A stretch of DNA of 64,000 bases from Bacillus halotolerans (GCF_001517105.1 NZ_LPVF01000009.1:303742-367741); one strand, 5' to 3'. Shown: positions 39,794-52,522, counted from the first letter of the stretch. Notes: a model not told the origin generated them from the sequence alone. Numbers and translations: made by a program.

Positions 39794-40798
39794 TTACAAA
39801 TAAGAAATTTCTTCAATATCTTTAATCATTGTGCACGCTTCATCAAGTTCTCTGTCGGTAAACTCATACATCATATGCAGCTCTTCTCTTTCAATCTCAA
39901 TCCCATGCATTTCATAACCGACTTTATGCAGGGCCGCCGCCCAAAGATCTGCAGACAGCAATTTTGGCTGAAATGGATATAAAACATACAAATGTCTTCT
40001 CCACAGTTCTTCTACCGCTGCATACAGGGTTGGATTTTCATTCCCCAGCGTTTCATCCAGCACACGGAGAACGCGGTGCAAAATCGGGGAGGCGTCAGGC
40101 GGGACAGTCTCGCTCGGCTCGATTGTCATGGAGTCGCCGAATTTTGTAATGTGGACCGGTTTGCTGTAGTCGTGTTCCGCCAGTAACATCACGATCATCG
40201 TCTTGATAATCGGGTGAGCAGCGGGATCTTCAAGAATTGTTTTTAACAGCCCCGTATACTTCGCTACATTGCGGTCTTTCAATGAATGGATTAAATTCAT
40301 TTGTTCCTCTGGGCTGGCTAACACTTTCTCCGTGTCGATCACATCTTCATACTCTTCGGCCCAAGCCTCGTCTTCTCGCTCTGGATCGGTCATTTTGCGG
40401 CTGAAATCAAGCAGCTTATAAAATTGCTCGGCACTTTCCGCAGGCAGCTGATTTTCCTCCAGGACGGCTTCAATCGTGCTTTTTACTTCTTCATATTTCT
40501 TAAGCTGAATTAAGATCGTCATGTATACTTGTAAAACCGTAAAATACTGGCCGTATCCTTCTTTCAGCATCTTTTCGCATACACGTTTTGCCTCTTCCAA
40601 TTCGCCCAGCTCCAAAAAGCAAATGGCCATGCCCAAGTGAAGATCTGATTCAGTATCATCATATTTCATTGCTTCTGAAAACAATTCCAGCGCCTCTTGA
40701 TACTTTTTCTCCTTCAGCGAGGACATTCCTTTTTCCACCAGACGGTCTTTCAGATGAGGAAAAGGAATAATTTTTGCGTTTTTCTTGTCATGCGTCAT
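39794..40798 (-). CDS. ysoA: TPR-repeat protein YsoA, unknown function
   Basis: A cytoplasmic protein of about 334 aa with tetratricopeptide-like helices in its first half (for example YQEALELFSEAMKYDDTESD, residues about 33-52) and an acidic C-terminal half. TPR domains mediate protein contacts; no catalytic motif is visible. I start at ATG 40798, which has AAAGGAATATAGG just upstream; an ATG seven codons earlier lacks a ribosome site. It follows the leu terminator and precedes the tig promoter. Confidence 0.8.
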   Translation of the reverse strand: MTHDKKNAKIIPFPHLKDRLVEKGMSSLKEKKYQEALELFSEAMKYDDTESDLHLGMAICFLELGELEEAKRVCEKMLKEGYGQYFTVLQVYMTILIQLKKYEEVKSTIEAVLEENQLPAESAEQFYKLLDFSRKMTDPEREDEAWAEEYEDVIDTEKVLASPEEQMNLIHSLKDRNVAKYTGLLKTILEDPAAHPIIKTMIVMLLAEHDYSKPVHITKFGDSMTIEPSETVPPDASPILHRVLRVLDETLGNENPTLYAAVEELWRRHLYVLYPFQPKLLSADLWAAALHKVGYEMHGIEIEREELHMMYEFTDRELDEACTMIKDIEEISYL

Positions 40799-40882
40799 AC
40801 CTATATTCCTTTCAGGCATTTATTTTGTTCAAGTGTATCAACACCCGTACACAAAAACAAGAAAGGAAAGGTTCTGCCAGGC

Positions 40883-40920
40883 AAAAAAAGCTGCCGACAA
40901 ATTGCCGGGCAGCTTTTTTT
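40883..40920 (-). terminator. Terminator of the ilv-leu operon
   Basis: AGCTGCC (40889-40895) pairs with GGCAGCT (40908-40914) directly next to the leuD stop, with T- and A-runs of seven on each side. Confidence 0.9.
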
Positions 40921-41518
40921 AAGCTTGAAGCCAAGAGCTTCTCTGCGACTCAAATTGCTTGATTTCATCTTCAAGTAAAAGCGTTAATGAAATTTCATCA
41001 TAGCCGTTGATCAGCATTTCTTTCCAATGCGGATCGACTTCGAATGAGATCTGATTGCCTTCGCTGTCATGAATAAGCTGATTTTCAAGATCGATTGTCA
41101 TTTGCAGTGACTGATTTTCGTATTGTCCGACGAGCTTTTTCCAATTGTCATACGGCATGCGAATCGGCAGCATACCGTTTTTAAAGCAGTTTTGGTGGAA
41201 AATATCAGCAAATGACGGTGCGATAATGATTTTAAAGCCGTAATCATCAAGGGCCCACGGAGCGTGTTCACGCGATGACCCGCAGCCGAAGTTTTCTCCC
41301 GCTATTAAAATGGACGCCCCTTCATAAGCCGGCTGGTTCAGTTCAAATTCCGGGTTCGGTTCACCATTCGCATCGTATCTCCAGTCAAAGAATGCAAAAC
41401 GGCCGTAGCCCGTTCTTTCAATTCTCTTCAGAAATTGTTTCGGAATGATCTGGTCTGTATCAACATTAATACGATTTAATACGGCCGCTTTCCCCGTATG
41501 TGTTTTCAAAGGTTCCAT
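40919..41518 (-). CDS. leuD: 3-isopropylmalate dehydratase small subunit LeuD
   Basis: LeuD pairs with LeuC to isomerise 2- to 3-isopropylmalate in leucine synthesis. It has 199 aa from ATG 41518 (AAGGAGTG upstream). The family motif GENFGCGSSREHAPWAL (about 74-90) binds substrate, and the swivel domain ends about residue 150. Twelve bases downstream of leuC; last gene of the operon. Confidence 0.96.
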   Translation of the reverse strand: MEPLKTHTGKAAVLNRINVDTDQIIPKQFLKRIERTGYGRFAFFDWRYDANGEPNPEFELNQPAYEGASILIAGENFGCGSSREHAPWALDDYGFKIIIAPSFADIFHQNCFKNGMLPIRMPYDNWKKLVGQYENQSLQMTIDLENQLIHDSEGNQISFEVDPHWKEMLINGYDEISLTLLLEDEIKQFESQRSSWLQA

Positions 41519-41530
41519 CTCGTGCACTCC

Positions 41531-42949
41531 TTACACAACTGTTTTTTCCTGATAAAACTTTCTGACATCCACGAAATGGCCGTGAATGGCGGCCATCGCA
41601 GCCATCGCAGGGCTGACGAGATGTGTTTTCGCGCCTTTTCCTTGTCTGCCCTCAAAGTTACGGTTAGAGGTTGACGCACAGCGCTCTCCTTCAGGAACAA
41701 CGTCATTATTCATGCTCAAACACATGCTGCAGCCTGATTCTCTCCATTCAAATCCAGCGTCTAAGAAGATCTGATGAAGCCCTTCCTTTTCAGCCTGAAG
41801 TTTTACGCTCTGAGATCCAGGCACGACGATTGCTCTAACACTTTCAGCCACCTTTTTCCCTTTGATCATATTGGCAGCCTGGCGGAGGTCAGTCATGCGT
41901 GAATTTGTACAGGAACCGATAAATACGTGCTCCACTTTAATGTCTTCAATTTTCTGATGAGGAGTCAGCCCCATATATTCATAAGCGCGTATCGCTTCTT
42001 TTTTGTCGTCTTCCGCTGAAAAGCTTTCCGGCGCCGGAACTTCAGAATCGACAGGAAGAACCATCCCCGGGTTGATACCCCATGTCACCATAGGAGAAAT
42101 TTCATTGCCGTCAAGCACAATTGATTTATCGTAAACAGCGCCTGGATCAGTGCGCAGCGCTTTCCATTCTGCTACGGCTTTATCAAATCCTTCTCCTTTC
42201 GGCGTATACTTGCGGTTTTTGCAATATTCAAATGTCACTTCGTCAGGCGCAATCAAACCTGCTCTTGCTCCGGCTTCAATTGACATGTTGCAAACGGTCA
42301 TCCGCTCATCCATCGTCATGTTTCTGAATACTTCCCCAGTGTATTCAATAACGTAACCGGTGCCGAATTTCACGCCGTATTTACCGATAACAGCAAGAAT
42401 GACATCCTTTGCCGTTACCCCTTTTTGCAGTGTCCCGTCTACACGCACCTCAAGCGTTTTCGGACGCTGCTGCCAGAGTGTCTGTGTAGAAAGAACATGC
42501 TCAACCTCACTCGTTCCGATTCCGAATGCCAGGGCGCCGAATGCACCGTGAGTTGAAGTATGGCTGTCTCCGCATACGATCGTTTTTCCCGGAAGCGTTA
42601 AGCCAAGCTCGGGCCCGACTACATGGACAATCCCCTGATCTACGCTGTGAAGATCGGCAAGGCGTACGCCAAACTCTTCGCAGTTCCGCTCAAGCGCTGT
42701 CACTTGGCGTTTCGCAACTTCATCCGTTATCTCAAAGCGATTGACGGTTGGAATGTTGTGATCCATCGTTGCGAATGTATTTTGCGGTCTTCTGACCTTT
42801 CTTCCCTTTTGTCTCAACCCTTCAAATGCCTGAGGGGATGTCACCTCATGGATGAGATGCAAATCAATATAGAGAAGATCCGGTTTTCCCTCACCATGTT
42901 TTACAATATGCTGATCCCAAATCTTTTCGATGATCGTTCGAGGCATCAT
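41531..42949 (-). CDS. leuC: 3-isopropylmalate dehydratase large subunit LeuC
   Basis: LeuC is the aconitase-like large subunit, 472 aa, holding a [4Fe-4S] cluster through cysteines in [10 protein letters not shown] and [10 protein letters not shown]. It also shows [35 protein letters not shown] in part, and [13 protein letters not shown] near the N-terminus. It works with LeuD and its product goes to LeuB. Confidence 0.96.
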   Translation of the reverse strand: MMPRTIIEKIWDQHIVKHGEGKPDLLYIDLHLIHEVTSPQAFEGLRQKGRKVRRPQNTFATMDHNIPTVNRFEITDEVAKRQVTALERNCEEFGVRLADLHSVDQGIVHVVGPELGLTLPGKTIVCGDSHTSTHGAFGALAFGIGTSEVEHVLSTQTLWQQRPKTLEVRVDGTLQKGVTAKDVILAVIGKYGVKFGTGYVIEYTGEVFRNMTMDERMTVCNMSIEAGARAGLIAPDEVTFEYCKNRKYTPKGEGFDKAVAEWKALRTDPGAVYDKSIVLDGNEISPMVTWGINPGMVLPVDSEVPAPESFSAEDDKKEAIRAYEYMGLTPHQKIEDIKVEHVFIGSCTNSRMTDLRQAANMIKGKKVAESVRAIVVPGSQSVKLQAEKEGLHQIFLDAGFEWRESGCSMCLSMNNDVVPEGERCASTSNRNFEGRQGKGAKTHLVSPAMAAMAAIHGHFVDVRKFYQEKTVV

Positions 42950-43000
42950 CTTTATTTCCTCCCTCTACCTATGAACTAAGACCGCTTACACCATAAGCTG

Positions 43001-44098
43001 TCACACGTTAGAAATTGTATTTTCAGTCATCAATGCCGTCTTTACTTCCTCTGTAATGGCCTGAGTGCTGCTGTATTCTTCGCCTCTTGCCAAGTCTCTT
43101 GTTCTTTTTCCGGACGTAAGAACCTGATTGACTGCATCTTCTACAGCTTTCGCTTCTTCTTCAAGCCCGAAAGATGTTCTCAAAAGCATTGCCGCTGATA
43201 ATATCGCCGCGAATGGATTTGCCATCCCTTTCCCTGCTATGTCAGGTGCTGAGCCGTGTACAGGCTCGAACAGATGGAGTCCTGAGCTTGATAAGCTGGC
43301 TGACGGAAGCATTCCGAGAGAACCTGTTAGCATGGACGCTTCGTCACTTAAAATGTCACCAAACATATTTTCAGTCACCACGACATCAAATTGATTCGGT
43401 GCATAAATCAGCTGCATAGCCGCGTTATCAACGAGCATATGCTCAAGTTTCACATCAGGATAGTCTTTTGCGACGTCTTCAGCCACTTCCCGCCAGAGCC
43501 TGCTTGATTCAAGAACGTTCGCTTTATCAACAGAGGTAACCTTGCCTTTTCTGGCAGCCGCCATTTTAAAGCCCTCTCTGATCACGCGTTCAATTTCTTC
43601 CCTCTTATAAAACAGTGTGTCTACCGCTTCTTGCTCACCTTCACTGTTTACATAGCGTTTGCTCGGCTGGCCGAAATACAAACCGCCTGTCAGTTCACGA
43701 ACGATAACGAAATCAACGTTATCAATATATTCTTTTTTCAAAGGCGAAGCGTCAGAAAGGCTTTCAAACACTTTCACAGGCCGTAAATTCGCAAACAGGT
43801 CAAGCTGTTTTCTAATGCTGAGCAGACCTTTTTCGGGTCTAAGCTCCGAAGGGTTTTGATCCCATTTCGGGCCGCCGACAGCACCAAGCAAAATAGCATC
43901 AGCCTTTTTACAAATCGCAATGGTTTCCTCTGGGAGAGGGTCGTTGTGTTCGTCAATTGCCGCTCCTCCAATAAGGGCGTATTCAAATTCAAATTCATGG
44001 CTGAAGCGTTCGGCAACACTTTTCAGCACGTCTGTCGCTGATTCTAATACTTCAGGGCCGATCCCGTCTCCGGGCAATAGAGCAATCCGTTTCTTCAA
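43001..44098 (-). CDS. leuB: 3-isopropylmalate dehydrogenase LeuB
   Basis: LeuB oxidatively decarboxylates 3-isopropylmalate with NAD. It has 365 aa. Motifs are LLPGDGIGPEV near the N-terminus, VRELTGGLYFG, and VTENMFGDILSDEASMLTGSLGMLPSAS in part, plus the nucleotide site FEPVHGSAPDIAGKG. It lies between leuA and leuC. Confidence 0.96.
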   Translation of the reverse strand: MKKRIALLPGDGIGPEVLESATDVLKSVAERFSHEFEFEYALIGGAAIDEHNDPLPEETIAICKKADAILLGAVGGPKWDQNPSELRPEKGLLSIRKQLDLFANLRPVKVFESLSDASPLKKEYIDNVDFVIVRELTGGLYFGQPSKRYVNSEGEQEAVDTLFYKREEIERVIREGFKMAAARKGKVTSVDKANVLESSRLWREVAEDVAKDYPDVKLEHMLVDNAAMQLIYAPNQFDVVVTENMFGDILSDEASMLTGSLGMLPSASLSSSGLHLFEPVHGSAPDIAGKGMANPFAAILSAAMLLRTSFGLEEEAKAVEDAVNQVLTSGKRTRDLARGEEYSSTQAITEEVKTALMTENTISNV

Positions 44099-44118
44099 AT
44101 TAACCGTTCTCCTTTCTT

Positions 44119-47228
<3,110 letters not shown>

Positions 47229-47232
<4 letters not shown>

Positions 47233-48953
47233 GGTTTCACCCCCACCATTTCATGCAGCCCTTTCCCCGGAGCCACCATCGGGAATACTTTTTCTTCGCT
47301 GTCGACCCGAACGTCAATGACAACCGGTTCTTTTGATGTCAATGCCTCTTCCAGCTTTTCCTCCGCTTCTGCATCAGAGGAGATTCTGATGCCTTTAATG
47401 CCGTATGCTTCTGATAATTTGACAAAGTCCGGCTGTGAAGCGAATTTAGACTCTGAATAACGCTCTTCATAGAAAATTTCCTGCCACTGTCTTACCATTC
47501 CAAGACAAGCGTTATTCAAGATCACAACTTTAACCGGCAGATTCAATTCGCGAATAACATCAAGTTCTTGGAGCGTCATTTGAAAACCGCCGTCTCCAAG
47601 CACCGCCACCACGGTTGCATCTTTATCTGCCAGCTGTGCGCCGATCGCTGCAGGAAGGCCGAAACCCATTGTTCCAAGACCGCCTGATGTTACCCATTTA
47701 TCTGCCTTTTGGAACGGATAAAATTGCGCTGACCACATTTGATGCTGGCCGACATCCGTTGCGACAATGGCTTCCCCCTTTGTAAATTGATGAATGTATT
47801 CAATCAGTTTTTGAGGTTTAAAGCCTTCTTCTTCATTGTCTACGTACCAGAGCGGATACTCTTCTTTCCACTCGGCAAGCTGTTTTTTCCATTCGCTTGA
47901 ATCGCCTTGTTTGCCGTTTTGTTTGATCAGCTCTTGCAGGACAACTTTGCTATCGCCGACAACCGGAATCTGTGTTTTCATGATTTTTCCGATTTCAGCC
48001 GGATCAATATCGATGTGGGCAATCTTTGCGTTTCTCGCAAAATGTTTCAGGTTTCCTGTGACGCGGTCATCAAAACGGGCGCCGATACTGATTAAAAGAT
48101 CACAGTCATGAAGGGCCATGTTCGCTGTATAAGTGCCGTGCATACCCGCCATCCCCAAGAAAAGCGGATGGTCTGCCGGGAAACCCCCAAGTCCTAAAAG
48201 CGTGTGTACAACTGGAATTTGCTGCTGCTCGGCATAATTTTTTAATTCTTCTGACGCTTTTCCGTGCAATACGCCCGCACCCGCTAGGATAACCGGTTTC
48301 TTTGCGCTGCTTACGGCTTCCACAAGCTTGCGGATCTGCAAATAATTTGGCTCCGTTGTCGGCTGATATCCCGGGAGATTCATCTCGTGATCATAGCTGA
48401 ATTCCCCTTCAATTGTTGCAACATCTTTCGGAATATCGATTAGTACAGGTCCCGGTCTTCCCGTTGTCGCAATATGGAATGCTTCTTTAATGATGCGCGG
48501 CAGATCTTCCGGCTGGCGGACCTGATAGCTGTGTTTTGTAATCGGCATTGTAATTCCTAAAATGTCCGCTTCCTGAAAAGCGTCGCTGCCGATAACGGAG
48601 GTTGCCACCTGCCCTGTAAAGACGACTAAAGGCAGTGAATCAATCATGGCATCCGCAAGTCCAGTAACAAGGTTTGTCGCTCCCGGGCCTGATGTCGCAA
48701 TAACGACCCCTGGTTTTCCAGAAACTCTCGCGTATCCTTCTGCTGCATGAATGGCGCCTTGCTCGTGTCGGGGAAGGATATGTACCATTCCTGAATTGTA
48801 CAGTTTATCGTAGATCGGAAGTACAGCCCCGCCCGGATAACCGAATATCATTTCTACTTTTTCTTTCTTTAATGATTCAATCAGCATTAACGCTCCGCTC
48901 ATCGTCTGTGTACATTTGGCAGATGCTGAATCCACCTGTACATTAGTCCCCAT
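47229..48953 (-). CDS. ilvB: Acetolactate synthase catalytic subunit IlvB
   Basis: IlvB is the TPP- and FAD-dependent enzyme that makes acetolactate, the first step of valine and leucine synthesis. ATG 48953 gives 574 aa. Visible are the [12 protein letters not shown] glycine motif, the active-site glutamate in [17 protein letters not shown], the FAD region, and the TPP motif [13 protein letters not shown]...NN (about 435-465). First gene of ilvBHC-leuABCD, behind the T-box leader. Confidence 0.97.
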
Positions 48954-49021
48954 TTTTAGTTCCTCCTTTTGGATTTTCATCCTCTAAAGATCATCAATTA
49001 TTAGCTTTATAGCTGATTATT

Positions 49022-49437
49022 CAATAAAAAAAGCCCTTCCGCCCACAATCAGCCGCGCAGTGAATGCGATAGCCAAAAGGGGCGAAAAGGCTCTTCTTTC
49101 CGCGGTACCACCCTTGTTTACGGCCTTTGATACGGCCGTCTCATGGATATTCCTATCCGTTTTAATAACGAGTAAACATCATCGTTCACCCGGCCAAGTC
49201 CTACTGTGATTTCAGACTGGCACTCTGAGGCGAGTTCACCTTGTAAAGCTTCGCCGGTTCTCAGCTAATCCGGTTCTCTGTGGAAAGCTTTTTCAAGGCT
49301 ACTTATCCTCATCTGCGCTTTTCATATTCAGTCTCTTGAACAGCTTTTCTGCCGTCCAAGAAGATTGGTTGTTTTTCATTTTTTTAGAATCCTATTGCAA
49401 TCATTTGTGCTTGTGAAACTTGCGTTTATCTTTTGTT
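49022..49437 (-). ncRNA. T-box leader of ilvB (tRNA-Leu sensing)
   Basis: A long leader carries GGGTGGTACCGCGG (minus strand, about 49100-49113), the T-box antiterminator element. It is followed by a terminator with GCCC and GGGC arms ending in TTTTTTT (about 49028-49090). Stem I has an AAGTAG E-loop, and the probable CUC (leucine) specifier lies at 49232-49234 in GTGAACTCGCC. It reads uncharged tRNA-Leu to allow operon expression. Confidence 0.93.
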
Positions 49438-49443
49438 GAACTC

Positions 49444-49472
49444 ATATTACGCCGCTTTGGACGCAGTGTCAA
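49444..49472 (-). promoter_or_regulatory. Sigma-A promoter of ilv-leu
   Basis: Minus strand TTGACA (49467-49472), 17-bp spacer, TAATAT (49444-49449). Confidence 0.87.
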
Positions 49473-49485
49473 CAGCCTTTTTTAA

Positions 49486-49500
49486 AATTATTAGACAATT
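49486..49500. promoter_or_regulatory. CodY-like box upstream of ilv-leu
   Basis: AATTGTCTAATAATT (minus strand) matches the CodY motif AATTTTCWGAAAATT with three mismatches, just upstream of the -35. CodY is a known repressor of this operon; this exact site is inferred. Confidence 0.5.
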
Positions 49501-49519
49501 TGGATTAATCAAACTATAC

Positions 49520-49534
49520 TGTATACGCTTTCAT
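49520..49534. promoter_or_regulatory. CcpA cre site of ilv-leu
   Basis: ATGAAAGCGTATACA (minus strand) fits the cre pattern WTGNAARCGNWWWCA exactly. It is centred about 90 bp upstream of the expected start, where CcpA is known to activate ilv-leu by opposing CodY. Confidence 0.82.
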
Positions 49535-49630
49535 TATTGGTATATAAGGAATTTCAAAAGATAAAAGTTTTTGTAATTTTTTTATTAATCTATCAAGTTT
49601 ACACTCGAATTTTTCAATTTCATATAAACA

Positions 49631-49647
49631 TGTCACATAATATGACG
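49631..49647. promoter_or_regulatory. TnrA box upstream of ilv-leu
   Basis: TGTCACATAATATGACG matches the TnrA motif TGTNANAWWWTMTNACA at all but the final position. It lies about 200 bp upstream of the start, where TnrA is known to repress ilv-leu under nitrogen limitation. The stretch 49535-49776 otherwise shows no gene. Confidence 0.75.
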
Positions 49648-49776
49648 TGTTTTTGTTTCGATGAGACGTATATATGGAAGATCTTCTGGCGAAAAAAACA
49701 ATTTCAGTTCGGATAGGCTCTTTCATTATTTTTCGTCATATACTGGTGTTATCTTGCAAAGAAAAGGTGATACGAG

Positions 49777-50100
49777 ATGAATAAATCATTAGCAGACATC
49801 CAATTCCCCGGGGGTTTTCCAAGCTTTCCCCAGCCAGTTTATCCGGCAGCTCCCAGCTTTTATCAGCAAGGCCATCAGCCATTTGGAGGTTTTGGATACG
49901 GACAGCCGTACAGCCAGGCATACAGCCCGCTAAGCACCCCCTCTGCTATGTACTCCTCATTTCCATACGCTTCAGGATTTTACGGGCAGCAATTTTCAGG
50001 TGCCGGCTATAGCGGCCATGGCGGCGGTTTCAGTATTCCCGCAACGCACGCCGGAGGATTCAGCGGAGCATCTGGAGTACACGGAGGATTTCGATATTAA
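49777..50100 (+). CDS. ysnD: Probable spore coat protein YsnD
   Basis: A 107-aa protein rich in glycine, proline, tyrosine, phenylalanine and serine with almost no charged residues after the first ten. Repeated GG-F and YG/YS pairs ([31 protein letters not shown]) suggest a disordered, cross-linkable structural protein. The locus corresponds to ysnD, reported as a coat component in B. subtilis. AAAAGGTGAT precedes the ATG. A CATATACTG element upstream (about 49736) resembles sporulation -10 sequences, but no -35 is clear. Confidence 0.8.
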   Translation: MNKSLADIQFPGGFPSFPQPVYPAAPSFYQQGHQPFGGFGYGQPYSQAYSPLSTPSAMYSSFPYASGFYGQQFSGAGYSGHGGGFSIPATHAGGFSGASGVHGGFRY

Positions 50101-50111
50101 AATATCATGAG

Positions 50112-50140
50112 GTGCCGAACATCTATGTTCGGCACTTGTT
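50112..50140 (+). terminator. Terminator after ysnD
   Basis: GTGCCGAAC (50112-50120) pairs with GTTCGGCAC (50127-50135), followed by TTGTTAATTT. Confidence 0.75.
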
Positions 50141-50269
50141 AATTTATTCAGCTTTAATATAGTTAATAGACTGTGAGGTTTCCTATCTTACTATTTGGAA
50201 GCAGAAAGGATATATTTTAAGATAAATGATAAGTCTGTTCAGATTTACGGTTTTTGAGGAGGATTCATT

Positions 50270-50725
50270 TTGCATATTAAAGTAGATGATTTGACCGGAC
50301 ATCAAGTGATCGAATTAGTGAGTGAGCATTTACATAGCATGACTCTCATGTCTCCGGCTGAAAGTATTCATGCCCTGGACATAGAAAGGCTGAAAAAACC
50401 TGAGATTACATTTTGGAGCGCTTGGGACGGCAATGAATTAGCCGGCTGCGGAGCACTTAAGGAACTGGACAGCCGGCATGGAGAAATTAAGTCGATGCGA
50501 ACCTCTTCTTCCCATTTAAGAAAGGGCGTTGCCAGCAAGGTTCTTCAGCACATTATAGTAGAAGCCAAGCGGCGCGGCTATCAGCGATTGAGTTTGGAAA
50601 CGGGGTCAATGACTTCTTTCGGGCCGGCAAGAAAACTTTATGAAAGCTTCGGTTTCCGGTATTGCCAGCCGTTTGCAGACTATATGGAAGATCCGAACAG
50701 CGTGTTTATGACAAAGGAATTGTGA
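50270..50725 (+). CDS. ysnE: GNAT-family N-acetyltransferase YsnE
   Basis: A 151-aa acetyltransferase from a TTG at 50270 with GAGGAGG seven bases upstream. The acetyl-CoA-binding motif A is MRTSSSHLRKGVASKVLQHI (about 86-105), and the end has LYESFGFRYCQPFADY, typical of GNAT proteins. The orthologue in related Bacillus has been linked to indole-3-acetic acid production, but the true substrate is not evident from sequence. Confidence 0.85.
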   Translation: MHIKVDDLTGHQVIELVSEHLHSMTLMSPAESIHALDIERLKKPEITFWSAWDGNELAGCGALKELDSRHGEIKSMRTSSSHLRKGVASKVLQHIIVEAKRRGYQRLSLETGSMTSFGPARKLYESFGFRYCQPFADYMEDPNSVFMTKEL

Positions 50726-50730
50726 AATAT

Positions 50731-50775
50731 AAAAGATAGATAAGCGGGACTATGTTTCTGTCTTATCTATCTTTT
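50731..50775 (+). terminator. Terminator after ysnE
   Basis: AAAAGATAGATAAG (50731-50744) pairs with CTTATCTATCTTTT (50762-50775) around a 17-base loop, with a T-run at the end. Confidence 0.75.
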
Positions 50776-50833
50776 TTATTTCCTCCTGTCTTTCGCCTGA
50801 ATGCTGTTGGCAGCACCAAGTGTTTTCGATTTT

Positions 50834-50858
50834 GTTTATTTTAAAACGTAACGGGAAT
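50834..50858 (+). promoter_or_regulatory. Sigma-B promoter of ysnF
   Basis: GTTTAT (50834-50839), 13-bp spacer, GGGAAT (50853-50858), close to the sigma-B pattern GTTTAA-N(13-15)-GGGTAT. ysnF is a known general-stress gene. Confidence 0.8.
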
Positions 50859-50909
50859 TAAAGACGACAAGAACGATAAAATTTTATTTTTACAGAGGAG
50901 GAGATTAAT

Positions 50910-51737
50910 ATGACAAAAAGTGTAGTTGGTGTATACGAAACTCCGCAAGAGACCATTGCAGTGATTGAAGGCTTACTAACAAAGGGGTATGATTCTGACG
51001 ATATTTCTGTTGTCACAAATCGCCGGGATACCGATTATCTCGAATCCCGTACAGGGACAGAAGTAAATCAAGCCCTCGAAGCAAATGATAGCGATTCTGA
51101 ATCCTTTTTCGATAAACTGAAAGATTATTTCACAATGGATGATACTGGCGCGCACAGCAAAGCATTATCAGACCTGGATATCTCAAATGATGAAATAGAC
51201 AAGTATCAAGAGGATCTGGATGACGGAAAACTTCTCGTAGCCGTCGATACAGACGCAGACTTAGATGCGACTATTGATAACGGCAATGCCCTTTCAGGCG
51301 GCTTTGCAAATCCAAATGAGACAGTGGATTATACAACAAAAGAAGAAAAGACCATGCCGCTTCGAGAAGAACAGCTGAAAGTGGATAAAGAAGATATCCA
51401 AACCGGTGAAGTGGAAATCGGAAAAGAAGTCAAAACAGAACAAAGAGATATAGACGTTCCGGTAAGACATGATGAAATTTACGTTGAACGCCGTCCGGTG
51501 GATGAAAACACGGCAGACGCTTCTCCCGTAAATGACTCAGAAACGGTCAGAGTTCCTATCGTTGAGGAAAAGCTTGAAGTGACCAAAAAACCCGTTGTTA
51601 CGGATGAAGTGGTTATCGGGAAACGGACTGTCGAAGAAAATGAGCATATTTCTGAAACTGTGAAAAAAGAAGAACCTCGTCTGAATAAAGAAGGAAATGT
51701 CCGCGACCTAGATGATGATACGTTAAATAACAAATAA
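50910..51737 (+). CDS. ysnF: General stress protein YsnF
   Basis: YsnF (275 aa) is a sigma-B-dependent stress protein. The N-terminal half is a YflT-like general-stress domain (about 1-110, SVVGVYETPQETIAVIEGL). The C-terminal half contains two related DUF2382-type segments (about 150-200 and 205-270) with the pattern EEQLKV-...-VEIGKEV and EEKLEV-...-VVIGKRTVEE. It is strongly acidic, hydrophilic and without a signal peptide, so cytoplasmic. Biochemical role unknown. An AGAGGAGGAG site precedes the ATG. Confidence 0.9.
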   Translation: MTKSVVGVYETPQETIAVIEGLLTKGYDSDDISVVTNRRDTDYLESRTGTEVNQALEANDSDSESFFDKLKDYFTMDDTGAHSKALSDLDISNDEIDKYQEDLDDGKLLVAVDTDADLDATIDNGNALSGGFANPNETVDYTTKEEKTMPLREEQLKVDKEDIQTGEVEIGKEVKTEQRDIDVPVRHDEIYVERRPVDENTADASPVNDSETVRVPIVEEKLEVTKKPVVTDEVVIGKRTVEENEHISETVKKEEPRLNKEGNVRDLDDDTLNNK

Positions 51738-51751
51738 TAATTATCATAAAC

Positions 51752-51787
51752 AAAAACCTCAAATCCTTAAAGGATTTGAGGTTTTTT
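51752..51787. terminator. Bidirectional terminator for ysnF and tRNA-Arg
   Basis: AAAAACCTCAAATCC and GGATTTGAGGTTTTT form a 15-bp stem with a small loop. It ends ysnF on the plus strand and the tRNA gene on the minus strand, which stops seven bases away. Confidence 0.93.
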
Positions 51788-51794
51788 CTTGGTA

Positions 51795-51868
<74 letters not shown>

Positions 51869-51914
51869 ACGTTTTGTTTTTTTGTTTTTGCTTTAAGTAT
51901 CAGCGACAAGATTT

Positions 51915-51943
51915 ATTATATATGGGATGCAATGATAAGTCAA
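51915..51943 (-). promoter_or_regulatory. Sigma-A promoter of tRNA-Arg
   Basis: Minus strand TTGACT (51938-51943), 17-bp spacer, TATAAT (51915-51920), 46 bp upstream of the tRNA 5' end. Near consensus. Confidence 0.85.
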
Positions 51944-51963
51944 CGGTTTTTTAGAATTTTTTT

Positions 51964-51991
51964 CATGAGGAAGAAAATTTTCTTCCTCATG
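51964..51991. repeat. Perfect 28-bp palindrome after ysnB
   Basis: Bases 51964-51977 are the exact reverse complement of 51978-51991 (CATGAGGAAGAAAA and its mirror). It lies 8 bp past the ysnB stop. It probably ends ysnB transcription, but neither strand has a T-run after it. Confidence 0.7.
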
Positions 51992-51998
51992 TGATATT

Positions 51999-52508
51999 TC
52001 ATAGGGTTACCCGGTGTTGCAAATCAATGATTTCATCGCCTGCTTGGTTATAAAAACGCACTGTTGCTGTATCATTTTCTAAAGACAGTATAGCATAGCT
52101 TTCTGTGCTGCGCACTCTTGGAAGGCGGATGCTTCCGGGATTAATCAGCAGTTTTCCGCGCAGCATTTCGCTTCCTGCGATGTGTGAATGCCCGAAGCAA
52201 ATGATTTCCGCTCCGAGCTCCTCTGCACGATAGTATACGTTTAGTAAGGTCTGTTTAATACCATGAAGGTGTCCGTGCGTAACCAATATTTTTTTGAAAC
52301 CGGCCGTCAGCAGGAGCTCGTCCTTAAAATCGCCGATAAAATCACAATTGCCTTTTACAACGGAATAAGGCTCTAACGCCGGATGGCCGGTTTCAAGCTC
52401 AGAGTCTCCGCAATGAATCATGAGATCAACATCCGCTTCATGACGTTTCGCTATAGTTTGAAGCTCCTCTTCAAGCCCATGGCTGTCACTGATAATCAGC
52501 ACGTTCAT
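51999..52508 (-). CDS. ysnB: Metallophosphoesterase YsnB (YfcE/MJ0936 type)
   Basis: A 169-aa calcineurin-like phosphoesterase. Metal-binding signatures are DSHG (8-11), IHCGDSE, VKGNCDF and VTHGHLHG, and CFGHSHIAG completes the set. Family members hydrolyse phosphodiesters in vitro; the physiological substrate is unknown. It follows ysnA by 14 bp in rph-ysnA-ysnB. Confidence 0.9.
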   Translation of the reverse strand: MNVLIISDSHGLEEELQTIAKRHEADVDLMIHCGDSELETGHPALEPYSVVKGNCDFIGDFKDELLLTAGFKKILVTHGHLHGIKQTLLNVYYRAEELGAEIICFGHSHIAGSEMLRGKLLINPGSIRLPRVRSTESYAILSLENDTATVRFYNQAGDEIIDLQHRVTL

Positions 52509-52522
52509 ATATAAGCTCCCCC

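Noticed and set aside
49514-49726. A 70-codon minus-strand frame upstream of the ilv-leu promoter
   Set aside because: It covers the TnrA and cre sites, has no ribosome site, and its composition looks like A+T-rich spacer.
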